Source: Prevotella sp. CAG:485
GTDB taxonomy: Bacteria > Bacteroidota > Bacteroidia > Bacteroidales > Muribaculaceae
DNA: 14,585 bases
Direction: 5' to 3'
Assembly (NCBI GenBank): GCA_000437495.1
Contig: FR897796.1
Coordinates: 29,997 to 44,581, forward strand
Shown: one piece after another, positions 6,386 to 13,968 of the stretch
How the letters are laid out: each line of letters opens with the position of its first letter
Position numbering within the stretch: position 1 is the stretch's first letter
Position numbers and translations under genes: made by a program
The notes under the pieces: model-generated
Databases searched by the model: none
The model's input: only the letters and a program-made list of their open reading frames with translations
What the model was told of the DNA's origin: nothing

Positions 6386-7936
6386 ATGGCCTCCCCCAAG
6401 GAAGACATTTTCAAAACTATAGTTGCCCACGCCAAAGAATATGGCTTCGTATTTCCGTCGTCGGAGATATACGACGGTCTGGCCGCCGTGTATGACTACG
6501 GCCAGAATGGCGTAGAAATGAAAAACAACATCAAAAACTACTGGTGGCAGGCCATGACGCGTCTGCACACCAACATAGTAGGTATTGATTCGGCCATCTT
6601 CATGCATCCCACCATCTGGAAGGCATCAGGCCATGTTGACGCCTTCAATGACCCTCTCATCGACAATCGCGACAGCAAGAAACGTTATCGCGCCGATGTG
6701 CTGATAGAGGATTATCTGGCCGGCATAGATGAGAAAATCGACAAGGAGGTGGCCAAGGGACGCAAGCGCTTCGGCGAGCAGTTCGACGAGGAACAATTCC
6801 GCGCCACCAATCCGCGAGTGCTGGAACGCACCGCCAAACGCGACGAGATTCACGCCCGTTTTGCCGACTGCATGGAGCGCAACGATCTGGCCGGCCTGCG
6901 TCAGCTGATTATTGACTGCGAAATAGCCGACCCCATATCGGGCAGCCGCAACTGGACGGATGTGCGCCAGTTCAACCTGATGTTCCGCACGGAAATGGGC
7001 TCTACAGCCGATGGCGCCATGTCGGTTTATCTGCGCCCGGAAACGGCTCAGGGCATTTTTGTAAACTACCTCAACGTGCAGAAAACGGGTCGCATGAAGC
7101 TGCCCTTCGGCATTGCCCAGATAGGCAAGGCCTTCCGCAACGAGATAGTGGCTCGTCAGTTCATCTTCCGTATGCGCGAGTTCGAGCAGATGGAAATGCA
7201 GTTCTTTGTGAAGCCCGGCGACGAGATGCAATGGTTCGACTACTGGCGCAAGGCTCGTCTGGCATGGCACAAGGCTCTGGGCTTGGGCGACGAGAAATAC
7301 CGTTATCACGACCACGAGAAACTGGCTCACTACGCCAACGCTGCCACCGACATTGAGTTCCAGATGCCGTTCGGCTTCAAGGAGGTGGAGGGCATCCACT
7401 CGCGCACCAATTTCGACCTCAGCCAGCATGAGAAATATTCGGGCAAGAACATAAAATACTTCGACCCGGAGCTTGGCGAGAGCTACGTTCCCTACGTCAT
7501 CGAGACGTCGATAGGCGTTGACCGTATGTTCCTGAGCGTGTTGTGCTCAAGCTACGAAGACCAGCAGCTTGAGGGCGGCGAACGGCGCGTAGTGCTTCAC
7601 CTGCCGGCTGCTCTGGCCCCGGTGAAGGTGGCTGTGATGCCGCTTGTGCGCAAAGACGGACTACCCGAAAAGGCACGCGAGATTCTCGACGGCCTTCGTC
7701 TGCACTTCAACACTCAAATCGACGAGAAGGACTCCATTGGCAAACGTTATCGCCGCCAGGATGCCATAGGTACTCCCTATTGCGTAACGGTTGACCATCA
7801 GACGCTGGAAGACAACACCGTAACGCTGCGCCACCGCGACACCATGGAGCAGCACCGTGTGCCCATAGCAGAAATTCTACCCACCGTAAGCAAAGAGGTG
7901 AGCATGGCCTCGTTGCTGCAAAAAATTGCCGAATAA
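6386..7936 (+). CDS. glyS: Glycine--tRNA ligase, homodimeric alpha2 type
   Basis: GlyRS charges tRNA-Gly with glycine. This 516-residue single-chain enzyme is the alpha2 form shared with archaea, eukaryotes and many bacteria, not the GlyQ/GlyS alpha2beta2 tetramer of E. coli. Class II features are clear. The N-terminus 'SSEIYDGLAAVYDYG' (25-39) matches motif 1 surroundings. The 'FNLMFRTEMG' segment (196-205) leads to the 'RPETAQG' glycine/ATP-site motif (217-223). Motif 2 is at 'FRNEIVARQFIFRMREFEQ' (250-268) and motif 3 at 'ETSIGVDRMFLSVL' (373-386). An anticodon-binding domain occupies about 410-510 ('VKVAVMPLVRK', 413-423). The start is ATG 6386, preceded by an A-rich leader. Its TAA stop overlaps the next gene's ATG by one base (TAATG, 7934-7938), indicating translational coupling to the LemA gene. 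Confidence 0.98.
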   Translation: MASPKEDIFKTIVAHAKEYGFVFPSSEIYDGLAAVYDYGQNGVEMKNNIKNYWWQAMTRLHTNIVGIDSAIFMHPTIWKASGHVDAFNDPLIDNRDSKKRYRADVLIEDYLAGIDEKIDKEVAKGRKRFGEQFDEEQFRATNPRVLERTAKRDEIHARFADCMERNDLAGLRQLIIDCEIADPISGSRNWTDVRQFNLMFRTEMGSTADGAMSVYLRPETAQGIFVNYLNVQKTGRMKLPFGIAQIGKAFRNEIVARQFIFRMREFEQMEMQFFVKPGDEMQWFDYWRKARLAWHKALGLGDEKYRYHDHEKLAHYANAATDIEFQMPFGFKEVEGIHSRTNFDLSQHEKYSGKNIKYFDPELGESYVPYVIETSIGVDRMFLSVLCSSYEDQQLEGGERRVVLHLPAALAPVKVAVMPLVRKDGLPEKAREILDGLRLHFNTQIDEKDSIGKRYRRQDAIGTPYCVTVDHQTLEDNTVTLRHRDTMEQHRVPIAEILPTVSKEVSMASLLQKIAE

Positions 7937-8526
7937 TGAAGAGTATATTGCATAAAATCACCCTCGCCATAGTGCTTTTGGTGGCTGCTCTGAATCTGCA
8001 GAGCTGCAACTACAACTCGCTTGTTGAGAAACAACAGGCTGTGGACCAGAGCTGGGCAGAGGTAGAGAACCAGTATCAGCGCCGCGCCAGCCTCATCCCC
8101 AACCTGGTGAACACCGTGAAAGGGTATGCCGCGCACGAGAGCCAGACGCTGGAAAAGGTAACACAGGCCCGCGCCGCCGCCACGAGCATAACCATCAGCG
8201 CCGACAACCTCAACGAGGAGACTCTGGCCAAATATCAGCAGGCACAGGGCGAGCTGAGTCAGGCTCTGAAAAGCCTCCTGGCCGTGTCGGAGGCTTATCC
8301 CGACCTGAAGGCCAACGAGAATTTCATGGCTCTGCAGGCTCAGCTGGAAGGCACCGAGAACCGGATTGCAGTGGCCCGCGGCCGTTACACGCAGGCTGTG
8401 CAGGACTACAACACCTCCATCAAGAAATTCCCCACCAACATCTACGCCGGTTGGTTCGGATTCGACGCGAAGCCTCAGTTCAAGGCCGAGGAGGGTGCTG
8501 AAAAAGCTCCTGAAGTACAATTTTAA
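7936..8526 (+). CDS. LemA family lipoprotein
   Basis: This 196-residue protein has a lipoprotein signal peptide: 'MKSILHK' n-region, hydrophobic core 9-20, lipobox L-Q-S-C with cysteine 24. The LemA signature 'VDQSWAEVENQYQRRASLIP' (36-55) and 'NLVNTVKGYAAHE' (56-68) follows, then alternating helices up to the C-terminal 'YNTSIKKFPTNIYAGWFGF' (158-176). All are classical LemA features. LemA proteins form a helical-bundle extracytoplasmic domain; their molecular function is still unclear. Unlike the surface-type lipoproteins in this window, residue +1 onward is 'NYNSLVEK' with no acidic run, so retention facing the periplasm is more likely. LemA genes are often followed by a TPM-domain (YgcG/DUF477) gene; none is here. 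It overlaps glyS by one base and is followed by the FKBP-type gene. Confidence 0.96.
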   Translation: MKSILHKITLAIVLLVAALNLQSCNYNSLVEKQQAVDQSWAEVENQYQRRASLIPNLVNTVKGYAAHESQTLEKVTQARAAATSITISADNLNEETLAKYQQAQGELSQALKSLLAVSEAYPDLKANENFMALQAQLEGTENRIAVARGRYTQAVQDYNTSIKKFPTNIYAGWFGFDAKPQFKAEEGAEKAPEVQF

Positions 8527-8561
8527 TGCACCTGCAGCATTTCCCTAAACACTGCGCAATT

Positions 8562-9119
8562 ATGAGCAATACCCTCAGCAAAATCCTTTTATTCACGGCC
8601 CTTACGGCATCGCTGACACTGACTTCGTGTATGGGCGACGACGATAACGAGCGTTACAAGGAATGGAGGAAACAGAATATAGAGTATGTGCAACAGATGA
8701 TGGAGCTGAAAGAGAACGGCGAGCTGGTCTATACCACCGTCCATCCCACCTGGGCTCCCGGCGACTTCGTTCTCATGCGCTGGCACAACAACCGTCAGGC
8801 TACCGAGAAAAACCTGATGCCGCTGTACAACAGCACGTGTCTGGTCAAATATAAAGTCTCCACGCTGGAGCAGGCCGTGGACTCGTCGTATAACATGACC
8901 ACATACGGCGACAGCCTTTACAAATGCAAGCCCATGAACACCATACAGGGGTTTGCCATAGCGCTGACCAGCATGCACATAGGCGATAGTTGCACAGTCA
9001 TCATCCCCTATTTTGTGGGCTACGACACTTCGACCACAAGCAATATCAAAAAGCCGTATTCCACTCTGATATATGAGATGAAACTGGTGGACATACCGGC
9101 TTACGAGATACCTAACTGA
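8562..9119 (+). CDS. FKBP-type peptidyl-prolyl isomerase-like lipoprotein
   Basis: With the start at ATG 8562 this is a 185-residue lipoprotein: signal 'MSNTLSKILLFTALTASLT', lipobox L-T-S-C (cysteine 23), then 'MGDDDNE', an acidic stretch suggesting surface export. An earlier in-frame ATG at 8526 overlaps the LemA stop (TAATG). It would add 12 residues ('MHLQHFPKHCAI') ahead of an already complete signal peptide, so I prefer 8562. The C-terminal half matches the FKBP fold: 'VKYKV' (95-99), 'VDSSY' (106-110), 'IQGFAIALTSMHIGDSCTV' (128-146), 'IPYFVGYD' (148-155), 'STLIYEMKLVDI' (167-178). Relative to FKBP12, Y97, D107, I128 and Y154 are kept. The core tryptophan is F131, an aromatic is V106, and the last phenylalanine is Y171. 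Such a lipoprotein often follows glyS in Bacteroidales (from memory). Isomerase activity is plausible, not certain. Confidence 0.85.
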   Translation: MSNTLSKILLFTALTASLTLTSCMGDDDNERYKEWRKQNIEYVQQMMELKENGELVYTTVHPTWAPGDFVLMRWHNNRQATEKNLMPLYNSTCLVKYKVSTLEQAVDSSYNMTTYGDSLYKCKPMNTIQGFAIALTSMHIGDSCTVIIPYFVGYDTSTTSNIKKPYSTLIYEMKLVDIPAYEIPN

Positions 9120-9129
9120 CAAAAAGCCG

Positions 9130-9164
9130 GGAGGACCCGACAATATGCCATTGTCGGGTTCTCC
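9130..9164 (+). terminator. Strong 15-bp hairpin ending the aspS-FKBP operon
   Basis: Bases 9130-9144 pair with 9150-9164 over 15 positions, 14 Watson-Crick and one G-T wobble. They enclose the 5-nt loop ATGCC. An A-run (9121-9125) precedes the stem and TTACCTT follows it. This is the most stable simple hairpin I noticed. It lies 10 nt after the FKBP-type stop and only 20 nt before the next start codon, so it could end the operon or sit in the leader of the peptidase gene. The T-rich tail is imperfect. Confidence 0.75.
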
Positions 9165-9184
9165 TTACCTTAAGAATCCATATC

Positions 9185-11734
9185 ATGAAAAAGAAAACTC
9201 AACTAACAGCCCTGGGCATCATAGCGCTCACCACGCTTGGAGCGGCAGCGGCCACCTACACGGTAACCAAACTGGCAGTACGTCCGGCGGTGCGTGTCTA
9301 TCAGCCCGTAAGCAACGACACTGTCAACACAAAAGGTAAGAAATTCGACACCGGCGCTCTTTTGTTGCAACGCAATGACGCCGACTTCACCCGCGGCACC
9401 TCAACAGAAGCGCTGATGGGCGCCGACTCCACTTTCACCTTCGCCAAACCGGCCAAAGGCCAGGAAATATACATTACACAGACCACCGTACGCCCGGCCG
9501 ATTTCTTCACCGGCAAACTGAAAGTATGGTGCAACACGCCCTTCGCAATCCTCGTCAACGGCAAGGAGCAGGGCACGAAGACTACGTGGCAGGATTCTCT
9601 GAACAATGAGAAATCGCTGAAGACCACCGACCTGAAAATTGAATCGGAAATCAACAATGTAATCACCGTAAAGATACTTGCCTCAGACACCGCCGCCGCT
9701 CCGGTGATGCGTATGCAGGTGGTGCCCGACAAAAAATCGGAGGGCGTGAATCTGCACATCGCGCCGATGCTGAAACAGCGCTATATGCTTTCTCACACCG
9801 ACCAGGGTGAGAAAGTGGTCAGCACGGCAATATCGCCCGACGGCAAATATACCCTGCTGCGCTATTTCAAGCGTCTGGCCAACCAAAAGACCCAATGGCG
9901 TTATGAGATTTTAGGCAACCAGACGGGCAGTGTGGTGCTTCGTCCCGGCAACATTAGCGGATGGATGCCCAAAGGCTGCGCTTATTATTATACCACAGCC
10001 ACCGACGACGGTTACAACCTGTATAAAGTAGAGGTGCCCTCAGGCAAGGAAACACTGTTGGCAGAAGGACTGCCAGAACGCAGCTTCGTATGGAGTCCCA
10101 ACGAGGATTATCTGATTTTCCACTCAGAGCAGAAAGAGGAGAAGATTACAGCTCCGTTGCGCCGTTACGCCTCTCCCGATGACCGCATAAAAGGCAACCG
10201 CACACGTTATTCGCTGGGCATGTATGACCTGAAGAACGGCATGGAGCAGACTCTCACCTACGGCACCAAGACAACAACGCTGCAAGACATAAGCTCCGAC
10301 GGTCGCCGTATCCTCTTCATCGCCAGCCGCGAAACGCCCAACAAGTATCCGTTCTACTCCTTCAATCTTGTAGAGCTGAACCTCGACAATATGCAGGCTG
10401 ACACTCTTATCAAGGAGAATGGCTTCCTGAACGGAGCAGCCTATTCGCCCGACGGCAAAACGATGATGATTCTCGGCTCGCCGCGCACCTTCGGCGACCT
10501 TGGCGTAAATGCCGGCAATCATCCCATTCCCAACGACTTCGACACTCAACTCTTCCTCTATAACCCGGCCACTAAAACGGCAACCGCTCCGCTCAAGAAC
10601 TTCAATCCGAGCGTTGCCAATGCCAACTGGAACCACCACGACGGCATGATTTATATGCTCGTGAACGAGGGCTTCTGCCGCTCCATCTACAAGCTCAATC
10701 CGCGCGACGGCAAGATAACGTCGGTGCCTGTTGAGGTTCAGAATGTGGGCAACTTCTCGCTTGGTGACCGCGAAAGCACTTATATGAGTTACACGGGTCA
10801 GGGCGACAACTATGCCGGCCGCGCCTTCATCCTCAACCAGCGCTCGGCCAAGACGCGCATGGTAGCTGACCCCTTCGCTGCCACGCTCAATAAGGTGGAA
10901 CTGGGTCAGACGTCGATGTGGACTTTCACCGCCAAAGACGGCACTCTGATTGAAGGCACCGTTACTCTGCCGCCCGACTTTGACCAGAATAAGAAATACC
11001 CGCTGCTGGTTTATTACTATGGCGGCACATCGCCTTCGCAGCACGCTCTGACGCATCCTTATGTGCCTCAGCTCTATGCTTCGCGCGGCTATGTGGTGTA
11101 TGTGCTCAATCCTTCGGGGACGTATGGCTATGGTCAGGAATTCTCGGCTCGCCACGTCAACGCATGGGGCAAACAGACCGCCGACGACATTATTGAAGGC
11201 GTGAAGCTGTTCTGCAAGGAGCATCCTTACGTCAACCCCAAAAAGATTGGCTGCTTCGGCGCCTCTTACGGCGGCTTCATGACTCAGTATCTGCTGACTC
11301 AGACCGACATCTTCGCCGCCGCCATGAGCCACGCCGGCATATCGAACGTAACCTCTTACTGGGGCGAAGGCTACTGGGGCTACAGCTACAATTCGGTAGC
11401 CGCCGCCGAGTCTTATCCTTGGACCGACCCCGAGCTGTTTACCAAACAAGGCTCGCTGTTCAACGCCGACAAGATTCACACTCCGCTGTTGCTTATCCAC
11501 GGCACAGCCGACACCAACGTGCCTATAGGCGAGAGCATCCAGCTCTTCAACGCTCTGAGCATTCTCGGGCGCCAGGTGGAATTCATCAGCGTTGACGGCG
11601 GCGACCACACATCAGGCTCGTTCAGCTACGACAAACGGCTCCTCTGGCACCGCACCGTAATGGCCTGGTTCGACCGCTGGCTGAAGGATAATCCGCGTAT
11701 GTGGGAAGACATGTACCCCACTCCCAATTTGTAA
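9185..11734 (+). CDS. Secreted S9-family (prolyl oligopeptidase-type) serine peptidase
   Basis: This 849-residue serine peptidase probably cleaves short peptides in the periplasm. The N-terminus 'MKKKTQLTALGIIALTTLGA' continues into 'AAATYTVTK' and is a signal peptide or uncleaved anchor; no lipobox cysteine is present. Residues about 55-190 form a beta-rich domain ('ILVNGKEQG', 122-130) not seen in minimal S9 enzymes. A beta-propeller follows (about 200-575), with blade-like segments such as 'VVSTAISPDGKYTLLRY' (211-227) and 'FLNGAAYSPDGKTMMIL' (414-430). The alpha/beta-hydrolase domain spans about 576-849. Its catalytic triad is visible: Ser694 in 'GASYGG' (692-697), Asp776 in 'HGTADTNVP' (772-780) and His808 in 'GGDHTSG' (805-811). 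I do not see the double-Glu motif typical of DPP IV, so the exact specificity is open. ATG 9185 is the only start that keeps the signal peptide. A hairpin follows the gene. Confidence 0.93.
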   Translation: MKKKTQLTALGIIALTTLGAAAATYTVTKLAVRPAVRVYQPVSNDTVNTKGKKFDTGALLLQRNDADFTRGTSTEALMGADSTFTFAKPAKGQEIYITQTTVRPADFFTGKLKVWCNTPFAILVNGKEQGTKTTWQDSLNNEKSLKTTDLKIESEINNVITVKILASDTAAAPVMRMQVVPDKKSEGVNLHIAPMLKQRYMLSHTDQGEKVVSTAISPDGKYTLLRYFKRLANQKTQWRYEILGNQTGSVVLRPGNISGWMPKGCAYYYTTATDDGYNLYKVEVPSGKETLLAEGLPERSFVWSPNEDYLIFHSEQKEEKITAPLRRYASPDDRIKGNRTRYSLGMYDLKNGMEQTLTYGTKTTTLQDISSDGRRILFIASRETPNKYPFYSFNLVELNLDNMQADTLIKENGFLNGAAYSPDGKTMMILGSPRTFGDLGVNAGNHPIPNDFDTQLFLYNPATKTATAPLKNFNPSVANANWNHHDGMIYMLVNEGFCRSIYKLNPRDGKITSVPVEVQNVGNFSLGDRESTYMSYTGQGDNYAGRAFILNQRSAKTRMVADPFAATLNKVELGQTSMWTFTAKDGTLIEGTVTLPPDFDQNKKYPLLVYYYGGTSPSQHALTHPYVPQLYASRGYVVYVLNPSGTYGYGQEFSARHVNAWGKQTADDIIEGVKLFCKEHPYVNPKKIGCFGASYGGFMTQYLLTQTDIFAAAMSHAGISNVTSYWGEGYWGYSYNSVAAAESYPWTDPELFTKQGSLFNADKIHTPLLLIHGTADTNVPIGESIQLFNALSILGRQVEFISVDGGDHTSGSFSYDKRLLWHRTVMAWFDRWLKDNPRMWEDMYPTPNL

Positions 11735-11746
11735 TAACTGAAGAGA

Positions 11747-11780
11747 TTGAGGGTGTGTCTGTTTCGCAGCGCACCCTCAA
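11747..11780 (+). terminator. Hairpin terminator after the S9 peptidase gene
   Basis: TTGAGGGTGTG (11747-11757) pairs with CGCACCCTCAA (11770-11780), with one T-G wobble. After a bulged T at 11758, CTG (11759-11761) pairs with CAG (11767-11769) around the loop TTTCG. The stem is followed by AATTT. It starts 12 nt after the peptidase TAA. Stem strength and location support termination; the T-run is short. Confidence 0.72.
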
Positions 11781-11881
11781 AATTTACCTGCCCCATACGG
11801 GCCAAGACGACGGCAAACACGCCGACCCTTAAGTCCGGAAAACTGTAATCTCCTCACCACATTCACTCTGCAAACCCCACT

Positions 11882-13933
11882 ATGAATCTGCCCTTTACCG
11901 AGCCGATAGCGATAGTCCTGACAGTGATGGCGGTAACCCTTATGGTGCCGTTGCTGTTCAACAGGCTGAAGATACCCTATATCATAGGGCTTATCGCGGC
12001 CGGAATGGCGCTTGGCCCCTACGGCTTCAATGTGCTGGAATATGACGGCGCTTTGAAAGTGTTCGGCGAGTTGGGAATGTTGTATCTCATGTTCCTGGCG
12101 GGGGTGGAGATAGATATGTATCACCTGCGCCATAACTGGCGTCGGGGAGTGCTGTTCGGCGTCATCACCTTCAGCATACCCATGATTGCCGGCGTGGCGT
12201 GCGGATGGTTCCTGCCTAACACGTCGCTGATGGCGGCGTTTCTCGTGGGAGTGATGTTTGCCTCACATACCCTGCTCACCTATCCCATAGTAACGCGTTT
12301 CGGTCTGAGTCGCACCCCGGCAGCCGTCATTGCCGTTTGCGGCACCATTGTGGCTGTGCTGTTGGCTCTCATAGTATTGGCCGAGGTGGTTGAGGCACGC
12401 ATCACCGGCGGCTTCAGCTGGAACAGCGCGTTGTGGCTCATAGTGAAACTGACGGTCTATGCCGTGGGCTGGCGTTATATAGCCCTGTGGCTCACGCGCC
12501 TGTTCATGCGCAAAGTTACCGACGGGGTGATGCGCTTTGTGTATATCCTCAGCATGGTGCTACTCATGTCTGTAACGGCGCAGATAGCCGGAGTGGCCTC
12601 CATCCTCGGAGCCTTCTATGCCGGCCTGGTGCTCAACCGCTTCATCCCGGCCCGGTCAGTGCTCATGCGACGCACCGAGTTTGCCGGCAATGCCATCTTC
12701 ATACCGTGGTTCCTCATCGGCGCCGGCATGGTGATAAACGTGCGGAGCCTGATTGAAGACAGCGAGGCTGCCATTGCGGCGTTGGTGATAACGGCGGCCG
12801 CAATACTGAGCAAAGCGTTAGCTGCCGCTGCGGGAGCAAAGCTACTACATCAGGACCGCACTGAGGGTGGATTGCTCTTCGGCCTCACCACCGGCAAAGC
12901 AGCCGCCACCATTGCCACCACAATGGTCGGGTATCAGTATGACATCCTCGACGAGACGGTGCTCAACGCCGCTGTGGTGATGATTCTGGCCTGCTGCATA
13001 GTGGCCTCCGTAAGCACCCAGCGCGCCGCCATAAAACTGCGTATGCGCATCACCGACCGCGAACAGAGCCGCAGCCCCGGCAAGCCGCACCTCGACGTGC
13101 GCCCCATGGTGGCAGTGGCGAGTCCGGTAACATCGGAGGGTCTGATGAAGTTAACGGCTCTGAGTCTTGGCCACGACTGTAACTCCCCCACTGTGCTTCT
13201 GTTTGTGTCGAACAGCGACGACCCGATGCACCGCGCCATGGGTGAGACCTCGTTGCGCAACGCTGCCGACGCCGCCACGCTCATGGGCCTGGAAACCGAG
13301 ACTGTGCTGCGCTATGATGTCAACACGTCGGCAGGCATTGTCAATGCTATGAAAGAGCGGCGCTGCAACCGCCTCGTTTTAGGATTGCACCGCCAGACAA
13401 CGGGGTTCGACTCCTTTTTGGGCGGCATGGAAGAGAAGATTCTTCGCGCCACCAACTGCATGATTGTGCTCAGCCGCTGTTTCATACCCATCAACACGGT
13501 CAACAAAATCATAGTGGCTGTGCCGGCCAATGCGGAATATGAAACCGGACTGTGGGAATGGGCCGACTTTATAGCCAACCTCACCGCCGAATTGGGCGCT
13601 CCCCTCGAAGTGCTGACCCCAAAAGCCACGCGGCCTCTGCTGCAGGAAGCGCTGGAAGCCCCGGGGGTGCAGTTTGACGTAACTTTCCTTGACATGGAAT
13701 CGTGGGACGATTTCATCATCCTGTCGTCGCGTGTGGCGGAGGATGACCTGCTGATTACGCTCCTTGCACGCAAAGGAAGTATCTCGTATGGCGCCATGGT
13801 GGAACAGATGCCCAATTATCTCAACAGATATTTTCGGCGTAATAATTTGTTAGTAATATATCCCGAGCAGTTCGGCAACGAGCCTGCCCTGCATCACGGG
13901 TCTGAGATTAACGTTGTTACCGCGCCTATGTAA
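11882..13933 (+). CDS. CPA2-type cation:proton antiporter with C-terminal USP-like module
   Basis: This 683-residue inner-membrane protein is of the monovalent cation:proton antiporter-2 class. Residues 1 to about 385 contain roughly 12-13 hydrophobic helices. They include family-typical segments 'LKIPYIIGLIAAGMALGPYG' (29-48), 'ELGMLYLMFLAGVEID' (63-78), 'VASILGAFYAGLVLNRFIP' (238-256) and 'GLTTGKAAATIATTMVGY' (334-351), where K339 is retained. Residues about 405-660 are cytosolic with two successive alpha/beta segments resembling universal stress protein domains ('RLVLGLHRQTTG', 497-508; 'NKIIVAVPANAEY', 541-553). USP-like tails are common on Bacteroidetes antiporters. The oddity is in 'GTIVAVLLALIVLAEVV' (154-170): the position where related transporters carry the ion-binding Asp is V159. 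The acids E168 and E171 lie nearby. Either transport is altered or lost, or another residue substitutes. The frame is otherwise intact. It starts 101 nt after the upstream hairpin; I see no clear TAnnTTTG promoter. Confidence 0.93.
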   Translation: MNLPFTEPIAIVLTVMAVTLMVPLLFNRLKIPYIIGLIAAGMALGPYGFNVLEYDGALKVFGELGMLYLMFLAGVEIDMYHLRHNWRRGVLFGVITFSIPMIAGVACGWFLPNTSLMAAFLVGVMFASHTLLTYPIVTRFGLSRTPAAVIAVCGTIVAVLLALIVLAEVVEARITGGFSWNSALWLIVKLTVYAVGWRYIALWLTRLFMRKVTDGVMRFVYILSMVLLMSVTAQIAGVASILGAFYAGLVLNRFIPARSVLMRRTEFAGNAIFIPWFLIGAGMVINVRSLIEDSEAAIAALVITAAAILSKALAAAAGAKLLHQDRTEGGLLFGLTTGKAAATIATTMVGYQYDILDETVLNAAVVMILACCIVASVSTQRAAIKLRMRITDREQSRSPGKPHLDVRPMVAVASPVTSEGLMKLTALSLGHDCNSPTVLLFVSNSDDPMHRAMGETSLRNAADAATLMGLETETVLRYDVNTSAGIVNAMKERRCNRLVLGLHRQTTGFDSFLGGMEEKILRATNCMIVLSRCFIPINTVNKIIVAVPANAEYETGLWEWADFIANLTAELGAPLEVLTPKATRPLLQEALEAPGVQFDVTFLDMESWDDFIILSSRVAEDDLLITLLARKGSISYGAMVEQMPNYLNRYFRRNNLLVIYPEQFGNEPALHHGSEINVVTAPM

Positions 13934-13968
13934 GCCGGTTTTTCTCGCCCCAAAAACACTAACGAGCC

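Noticed and set aside
8526..8561. Upstream in-frame ATG for the FKBP-type lipoprotein
   Set aside because: It adds 12 residues in front of a complete lipoprotein signal peptide that starts at 8562. The TAATG overlap makes it possible, but the signal peptide favours the later start.
9145..9339. Short plus-strand ORF overlapping the peptidase start
   Set aside because: It is an out-of-frame shadow beginning within the hairpin loop; the 9185 frame has a signal peptide and continues as the full peptidase.
10124..11608. 494-residue open frame antisense to the S9 peptidase gene
   Set aside because: Same reasoning: the plus-strand frame holds the catalytic triad and propeller, and the antisense product is low-information with no start context or domain.
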